Shown here piece by piece: positions 57,937-64,000 of a stretch of 64,000 nucleotides of DNA. Both the position numbers and the translations under genes were made by a program. Under the pieces are notes generated by a model. The model did not search any database and was not told the origin of the DNA. It saw nothing but the letters and a program-made list of their open reading frames with translations. Origin of the DNA: Torymus aiolomorphi (lineage: Eukaryota; Arthropoda; Insecta; Hymenoptera; Torymidae); contig CM070874.1 in NCBI GenBank assembly GCA_036365515.1, positions 117,060,235-117,124,234 on the forward strand. Direction: 5' to 3'. Numbering within the stretch: position 1 is the first letter of the stretch; each line of letters starts with the position of its first letter.

Positions 57937-57938
57937 AC

Positions 57939-58224
57939 TGGCGTCCTATACGTGTGTGTGCTTGGGAATATCGCGAAATTTTGACTTCGAAGGAGCAAAG
58001 TTCGAATCCCAAAAATTTCTTTTTGCGTTTTTCCGATTCTTTTTTTAATTTTTAGTTAGGAAACGACTACAGAACATCAATTAACCCACAGCAAACCCTC
58101 TAGTGGTGGAAATTTGGAGATTTTTGCAGAAAATCGAGAAAATTGCTGTTCATAAGTTCTAAATTTTTACAAGCCTTTTTACTTGTTAGGAACGGTGCGC
58201 CTAGGCGGAATAAAATTGCGAGCA
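57939..58224 (+). other. Gypsy C leader remnant
   Basis: Noncoding sequence between the LTR and the integrase remnant. The jump from leader to integrase near 58200-58225 marks the internal deletion. Confidence 0.5.
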
Positions 58225-59127
58225 AATTATGGCATTTGTGGAAGGGAACCATAATACTTGGGACGAGAAGCTACCTGAACTGGTGTTCATAGTGCCACTG
58301 GTAAGTCACCGGCCATGTTAAATTATGGCAGGGAGCCAGTGCCTCCTGGGACTAAGAGGACGGAATAAGATCAGGTAGTCGAAGAGACTGTTGTTTAAGA
58401 GGACGAAGACGCCTGGTTAGAAAGAATGAGAAATCTCAGCAATATGCTAGATGATGCTGGTCACCATTCAAGAGAAGAACAAGAGAGGCATGCTGAGATA
58501 TATGATGCCAGGCGGAGAGAACCGAAGTTCGAGGTTGGAGATCGCGTGTGGAAGAAGAATCGCGTGTTATCCTCGGCAGCTCAAGGAGTGATGACGAAGT
58601 TGGCACCAAAATACGTTGGCCCTTACGAGATTTTGGAGAAGAAAGGGCCCAACACGTACAAACTGGTGGATCAGGAAGGAGATGTTGAAGACCTGGTCCA
58701 TGCAGAACACTTGAAGCCATACTTCGTTGGAGAAGAGCCCGAGGATAACGAGGAAACACACGAGCGCGATATAACTGAAGGAGAGGATGACGTCGCCCGA
58801 CCACCGGGGGAAGAAGAAGAAACGGCGAAGAGCGACCCACCACTTGCGAGAACCCAGCCGCCAGCGGGCGCTGGGCAAGATCAGAACGAGGTTGGCGTGA
58901 CAACGCAAGCTCGCGGGAGAGGTAGGCCGAGAAAGACAGCGATAGTCACGAGAAGGCCAGGCGAAACTTCTCCTGCACCAACCAACCCCGTCCCTGTTGC
59001 GAGCGAGCCCCTAAAACGACCTCGTGGCCGACCGAAAGGTTCGCGGAATCGCGTACTAACCTGCGACCCCGTCTCGACGTCCCCCCGGAGAACACGCGCG
59101 AATCCGAACTACGGTTCCCGAGGATAA
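58225..59127 (+). pseudogene. Gypsy C integrase C-terminal remnant
   Basis: Starts inside the integrase core (FVEGNHNTWDEKLPELVF), changes frame near 58290-58310 (NYGREPVPPGTKRTE), has TAA stops at about 58368 and 58398, then is open from 58426. FEVGDRVWKKNRVLSSAAQG, KLAPKYVGPYEILEK and HAEHLKPYF are the C-terminal integrase module of gypsy elements. The tail has AT-hook-like RGRGRPRK and KRPRGRPKGSRN. Everything upstream in pol is missing. Confidence 0.75.
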
Positions 59128-59153
59128 ACGCTATCTTCTCCTCTGTCTGCAGG

Positions 59154-60338
59154 ATGAGTCTTGGACAGCTGAACCAGCAACAGCTCCTCGAGCTGGTAGG
59201 CCAGCTGCTGACACAGGTGCAGCTGCTGCCTCCGACACCTGGCTGGATGATACCAGGTGCCGGAATACCTGCCATTTTAGGAGGAGTCACGGAGGGATCC
59301 TCCGTAACTATAGAGGAACTACCGGCAGGGGAGCCAGTAGTTCCTTCATCAACGCGGTCGATACTAAGACGACCGAAGACCGCGATAGACGTCACTACTT
59401 TGGTAGTTAGCCAGAGTAGCGAAGTCAAAGAGGAGTCGTCGACTCCACAGGTAGTGGAGCCTGTGGAGTCAGAAAAACGGAAGAGTTGGGCCAGCGAGGA
59501 GAGCCTGGCCCACGATACTCCACAGGTAGAGGAGAATAGCGAATCGTGTGAGTTGTCAGGTCGCTCCCCCATGTCGGTCGCTTGGATGAAACTCGAAGCC
59601 AACTTGGTAGCATCTCGAGAGCTATCCCAGTTGGCTAGAGAAAAGGAAGAGGCCGTCATGAGGAAGTGGGATAACTTCCACGATTACGAAGGGGCGAGGG
59701 TCCACTCCGAAAAGTGGTTTAACCTGGTCCTGGGCCGCAAAGAAGAGCTCGCGGCGGCAGTCGAGTTTCGTCGACAGCGAAGCGAGAGTAAGGCTCGCGA
59801 GGCTCGCGAAACTCGCGAGGCCTTGGAAAAAGCTCGACGCCTCCGCGAGTCCAAGGAAAAAGAGATGGCCCGGGTCCAGGCCGAACTCACAAGGGCCAGG
59901 GCAGAAGAAGAGGAGGCAGCCAGGGGTAGGAGGAGGCCTGCCTCTGGTAGGGTAATAACACCCGTAAAAGAGCACCGTCCGAGTAGAGCGAAAAGCCGCC
60001 AGACGAGTAGCTCCAGGAGACGACCATCGAGGGGTCCCCAACAAGATCGGGCGTCCACTCCAATTGACTCAACTGGGCCTCCAAGGGCTCTTTCCTCTCG
60101 TCAGCGTCTGCCCGGAGAGGCGAGACAACCAAGACGGTGCTTCTTTTGCGGGCACCTCAACGTCCGCAACCCAGCTACCTGCCCTGGAGCCGCGAATCAC
60201 GACCCGCTCAACCCTTTCTATTATCGGCAAAAATGTCAAACAAATTTTGACCGAAGCAGGGGCATTAGATTTTTTTTTATTATTATTGTTGTTTTAATAA
60301 AGTTTTTTTATTTCCCTATAACAATCGCGTTCGCTTGA
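59154..60338 (+). CDS. Gypsy C 3' ORF, coiled-coil protein with Cys motif
   Basis: 394 residues, intact. The ATG follows a good splice acceptor (CTCCTCTGTCTGCAG at about 59138-59152), so it may be made from a spliced RNA. The first half is Ser/Pro/Glu rich; residues about 200-260 are a charged coiled coil (EALEKARRLRESKEKEMARV); an Arg/Ser-rich stretch follows. RRCFFCGHLNVRNPATCPGA looks like a small zinc-binding motif. The final hydrophobic residues come from a TTATTATTG simple repeat. It may be a gag-like or accessory protein. Confidence 0.5.
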   Translation: MSLGQLNQQQLLELVGQLLTQVQLLPPTPGWMIPGAGIPAILGGVTEGSSVTIEELPAGEPVVPSSTRSILRRPKTAIDVTTLVVSQSSEVKEESSTPQVVEPVESEKRKSWASEESLAHDTPQVEENSESCELSGRSPMSVAWMKLEANLVASRELSQLAREKEEAVMRKWDNFHDYEGARVHSEKWFNLVLGRKEELAAAVEFRRQRSESKAREARETREALEKARRLRESKEKEMARVQAELTRARAEEEEAARGRRRPASGRVITPVKEHRPSRAKSRQTSSSRRRPSRGPQQDRASTPIDSTGPPRALSSRQRLPGEARQPRRCFFCGHLNVRNPATCPGAANHDPLNPFYYRQKCQTNFDRSRGIRFFFIIIVVLIKFFYFPITIAFA

Positions 60339-60433
60339 GTATTCCTAGAACCTTAGCCCTTTTCAGGTATTAGCGACGCCGGATTGAGTTGCAGAGTCCT
60401 TTATCAGGAGATAAGTGACATCTGGGTGGGAGG

Positions 60434-61803
60434 TGTCACGGCCTGCCGTACCGACGTCGCGGATAAGCCGTAGTTGAAGTAACTCATGCGCGCGAACGCG
60501 AGATGACGCGTCGATGCAGAATCTGAGCTGCATCGACGTGATGACTAGCAGACCGCCGCGAGCCGGCCGGCCATCTTATAGTTCGCTACGGCATTTCTGC
60601 AACCGCTTTTCGTTTCACTCCACCTTGTTTCGCCCGTTATTAAAAGAAGACTCGTTCGTTCATTTGAAGAGAAGTACCGTGTCAGAGCGCGAATCACGAG
60701 AGTTTTGCTCGTGATATACAAAAATAATGTATTGAAGTACTTCTACGGTTTTCGCGCGTTAAAGTGCAAAGTTCAAGTGCGACAGGCTAGTATCACCTGC
60801 CGCACTCCAACTACTTAGTGTCTGGAGGAAGTAATAGTACTTTTCGTGTCCGCTCCACCGCAGCATCAAGATTTTTATATTGCTCAGGAAGTAAGACCAG
60901 ACACGTCCGAAACCGATCAATTACTTGAGCCGTTGCTAAATTGGGTAAAAGGTAAGCGTGCACGCATTCTTCCGCGCCGCGTATTAGCTCCGCGTAACCG
61001 CTTGTCCAGGCTCGTCGTACCTGGACATCGGCTTCGAGTAGGCGTTCTCGTGCGGTGAGAGCAAGTGCGAGGAGAGAGTGTAGGCATCGGGCTCGCACTT
61101 CATCAAGGTTAAACGCGAGGTCAAACCACCGGCTTTTTCAAAGCCGGAGAGTGCGCACAACAGGTGCGCTTACGTGTAAACCCGCCATCTGCCCTCTCTC
61201 TCACACTTATACGTGTGTGCGTCGCGCGGCGATCGCGACTGCTCTCATACTTCGTCGCTTTACTCGGTGAGCGCTAGCGTAGAGTACCGCACATGTGAGG
61301 CATATTATACCTCATGTGCGCGGCGTAAATTACCGCGAGTGTGACGTCAGTCTCCGAGGCAGCTGACGTCAGAGGTAACGTGCTGGCGCACCGTTTAGAT
61401 AGGGAATACGCAAACCTAAATTCATTTCTTTTATATTTTTGATCCATTATCACACCACAACTTCTTTTATTTAATAAACAATAGTCTTTTATTATTAACA
61501 TTTAACCTCTCGAGTTATTATTTCGCGACCTAGTCATTGCCCGTTCCCCGCCGCCTCCGCGGTCGTTACGTAAGAGAAAACGTATCGTTTCATCTGAGCA
61601 GCCGGCACACGAACCAGTGAACGAGAGGAGAGTTCGAGTCACTGGTGAGAAACAAAGCGCAAGTCTTCGACTTGCGTGTTGCACGGTAAGTAACCAGATT
61701 AGGTGAACATTGCACGACGTTGTAGCGTCCGTTGCATAATCTGGCTATTACATCTTCGAGAGATATGGAATTGAACCGCTAAGGTACGCAGGTGAAACGT
61801 GCG
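60434..61803 (+). repeat. Gypsy C 3' LTR, last 30 bp missing
   Basis: 1370 bp from TGTCACGGCC. It gives the empty site for gypsy B at about 60521-60526 (GCAGAATCTGAGC). The end CTTAGCCCGAAAATCCACCC, present in the 5' LTR, is replaced by an inverted copy of the LTR. Confidence 0.8.
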
Positions 61804-62160
61804 CCTGCGTACCTTAGCGGTTCAATTCCATATCTCTCGGTTCAACTCCCGGAGATGTAATAGCCAGATTATGCAACGGACGCTACAACGTCGTGCAATG
61901 TTCACCTAATCTGGTTACTTACCGTGCAACACGCAAGTCGAAGACTTGCGCTTTGTTTCTCACCAGTGACTCGAACTCTCCTCTCGTTCACTGGTTCGTA
62001 TGCCGGCTGCTCAGGTGAAACGATACGTTTTCTCTTACGTAACGACCGCGGAGGCGGCGGGGAACGGAGAATGACTAGGTCGCGAAATAATAACTCGAGA
62101 GGTTAAATGTTAATAATAAAAGACTATTGTTTATTAAATAAAAGAAGTTGTGGTGTGATA

Positions 62161-62161
<1 letters not shown>
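61449..62161. repeat. Inverted duplication of the gypsy C LTR end
   Basis: The left arm 61449-61792 lies in the 3' LTR; the right arm 61804-62161 is its reverse complement with only an 11-base spacer. The right arm keeps a 15-16 bp block (CTCCGGGAGTTGAACC in LTR orientation) that the left arm has lost, and the two differ at a few other bases. The right arm ends at a (CA)n(TA)n tract. Confidence 0.85.

Positions 62162-62162
<1 letters not shown>

Positions 62163-62247
<85 letters not shown>
62163..62247. repeat. (CA)n(TA)n microsatellite
   Basis: (CA) to about 62213, then (TA) to 62247. Confidence 0.95.
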
Positions 62248-62252
<5 letters not shown>

Positions 62253-62844
62253 GCTCAAATGTAAAATAATGTATTTATTTTGTATGTTTTTTCAATAATT
62301 TAGAACTTATTTTTTCTTATTTTTGAAATCCTTTATTAGTTTCTACTGATATTATGTCAACACAAAAGTTTAATGTTAAGATATTAATAATACAAAACAC
62401 CTACCAACCCTATAAGAACCTCTTACCTACAATCCTATTACTTCCAAATCATTGTCCTTCAATATTCTGTATAATAGATACTTTTTCTTGATGAAATTTG
62501 ACAAATATATTGCCTATACTACACACAAAATTGTCTATAAATTTCATGTTTTCATTTATAAAAGAGAGAACGCGATTAATATCGAAGTGAAGCCAAAAGT
62601 ATTGTTACGTATTTCTCGGATTCTAATTGGCCACCGTATCTCGCTAATTTCATGTATCAGTGAAGCGCGCTGTAAATTAACTTCAATAAAAAACAAACGA
62701 AAGTAACCAACACGTGACACGTAGGATGCGTCATTTTCATTTTCTAGTATACAAGCCGTTTCCGAAAAATTATGTTTTGAAAAGAGGGCTAAATCAGTTT
62801 TAACTTCAAATATCTTTGAAATTTATAAACGAATTCTTTTACCC
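62248..62844. other. No gene recognised
   Basis: AT-rich sequence. An 84-codon frame at 62452-62706 has no recognisable motif and is not called. Confidence 0.4.
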
Positions 62845-63098
62845 ACACTGAGAGAAATGTTTAGGAAAATTTACTATAAATGTAAAAAAAATTACTATGT
62901 TCGATAGGAACTTTGGGACAGACTCGAATTATCATAAAATTTACTACAATTTATAGTAAAAATTGCTATGTACATAATAAAAATTACTCAAAACATAGGA
63001 ATTTTTATTATAAATTGTAGTAAATTTTATGATAATTTAAGTCCGTCCCACGATTACTATAAATATAGTAATTTTTGTTACACCATTTTTCTCCGTGC
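62845..63098. mobile_element. MITE of the CGGAGAAAA-end group
   Basis: Starts ACACTGAGAGAAATG and ends CATTTTTCTCCGTG. The subterminal GGGACAGACTCG motif and TTTATAGTAAAAATT words match the elements at 7793-8050 and 8641-8878. Long imperfect palindrome; no coding sequence. Confidence 0.75.
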
Positions 63099-63344
63099 AA
63101 AAAACACATAATAAATAAATAATATACAAACTCTACATCTCCACCAAATTTTAAAGAAATTGGAACAATTTTTGTCTAGTTATCATGCGAGTATGCGACA
63201 AAGAAAGTGAATGTGTAAAATATGAAAATTTTCAATACTAAATATCTCAAAAAGTAATTGTTCGATCTTGAAAATTAGCACACATATTATCACGTACAAA
63301 ATTGTTTATAAATTTGGAAATCGCCCAATTTGGAATGTCAAACC

Positions 63345-64000
63345 GGCAAAATGTTGGATGTTCTGCTAATTTCGTAGGTGCAGACGCGCAGTTAAGACAG
63401 ATGGTTGACGCTTCTTCTTCATTTTCGTCTCAAGTTGTTAAGTCCCTCGCGCAAGAAGGAACTTTTTGGACTTCCAATCCTCCCGGTGCACCTCACTTTT
63501 GTGGCTTATGGGAAGCTGCAGTTAAACCTGCCAAATATCACTTGCGTCGCGTCGTTGGGGACCAAGTCCTCACCTTCTCAGAACTTGCTACTCTACTATG
63601 TCGAATAGAAGCTTGCCTGAACTCGAGACCTTTAACTGCTCTCATTGAAGATCTGTCTGACCTTGATTTCCTGTCATCCTCACATTTTCTTATACAACGT
63701 CCATCATTTTTAGTGCCTGAAAAAGACCTCTCGGATGCCAATGTCCCACCAGGAAAGCGTTGGATATTGATTAGTCAACTGACTCAACATTTTTGGGCCA
63801 GGTGGTCATCAGAATATTTAACGTCGTTGCAGTCCCGCATGAAGTGGAGACAGCCTCATCCTCCAGTCGCCGTGGATGACCTAGTGCTCATTCGGAATGA
63901 GCTCACGCCTCCAGCCAAGTGGCCCTTGGCTTGAGTCACCGCCATCCATCCTGGGAGTGATGGCTTCACCCGCGTGGTCGACCTTCGCACTACGCTACGT
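63345..64000 (+). pseudogene. Second BEL/Pao fragment: integrase end and C-terminal module
   Basis: ANFVGADAQLRQM, PGAPHFCGLWEAAVKPAKYH, LLCRIEACLNSRPL, LSSSHFLI, LTQHFWARWSSEYL and ELTPPAKWPLA are the end of a BEL polyprotein. A TGA at 63931-63933 sits where this family has Arg; the frame then continues (VTAIHPGSDGFTRVVDLRT) to the window end. The left side is truncated near 63345. The element differs clearly from the BEL at 37-43 kb and lacks its CTCA bias. Confidence 0.8.

Noticed and set aside
60264..60338. Hydrophobic C-terminus of the gypsy C 3' ORF as a membrane anchor of an envelope protein
   Set aside because: It is the translation of a T-rich TTATTATTG simple repeat, with no signal peptide or cleavage site upstream.

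Overview
This window looks like a stretch of insect (or at least arthropod) nuclear genome that is almost entirely transposable elements and repeats. Supporting signs are spliced genes with GT/AG introns, an I-clade LINE, Ty3/gypsy and BEL/Pao LTR retrotransposons, a TTAA-flanked cut-and-paste transposon, many foldback MITEs, a 430-bp satellite and long dinucleotide microsatellites. The order cannot be fixed from the sequence; a hymenopteran is only a guess. The one host gene I can support is a tektin (ciliary/sperm-tail microtubule protein) on the minus strand, with four exons between 10726 and 4077; it runs off the left end. Its 5.1-kb second intron and the intron near 4.5 kb carry several MITEs.

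Layout. 161-2204: several inverted-repeat elements nested in each other. 2965-3505: (TG)n and a MITE. 4077-10726: tektin exons and MITE-rich introns. 11058-24316: a minus-strand I-clade LINE (ORF1 plus ORF2 with endonuclease, reverse transcriptase and RNase H-like domain), split by a young gypsy element (gypsy A, 12277-20112, 4-bp target duplication, LTRs differing at about 3 of 871 positions). 24317-29416: AT-rich sequence with MITEs and large palindromes. 29417-36790: seventeen tandem copies of a 430-bp satellite. 36794-43260: a decayed BEL/Pao element joined directly to the satellite. 44258-49090: a TTAA-flanked 4.8-kb DNA transposon encoding a spliced Mutator-like transposase that reads into a DnaQ-type exonuclease. 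50575-50853: a (TA)n tract of about 280 bp. 50854-61803: gypsy C, an internally deleted element with 1.4-kb LTRs; its 5' LTR is split by gypsy B (50945-56619). 61449-62161: an inverted duplication of the 3' LTR. 63345-64000: a second BEL fragment cut by the window end.

How the parts act together. Gypsy A and gypsy B each carry a primer-binding site (tRNA-Lys and tRNA-Trp respectively), polypurine tract, gag, protease, RT/RNase H and integrase. In both, gag and protease are joined by the same G_GGA_AAC heptamer in the right phase, one codon before the gag stop and followed by a predicted stem, so both probably use -1 frameshifting. Insertion order can be read from the nesting: LINE before gypsy A, and gypsy C before gypsy B. 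Many coding breaks are one-base indels in homopolymers, even in the young elements, so assembly error must be considered before calling them dead.

The most unusual observations are the transposase-exonuclease transposon with a duplicated zinc-ribbon exon, the strand-biased CTCA enrichment across the BEL element, the paired frameshift signals, the dimeric satellite with higher-order structure, and gypsy B inserted at the centre of a hairpin in gypsy C's LTR.
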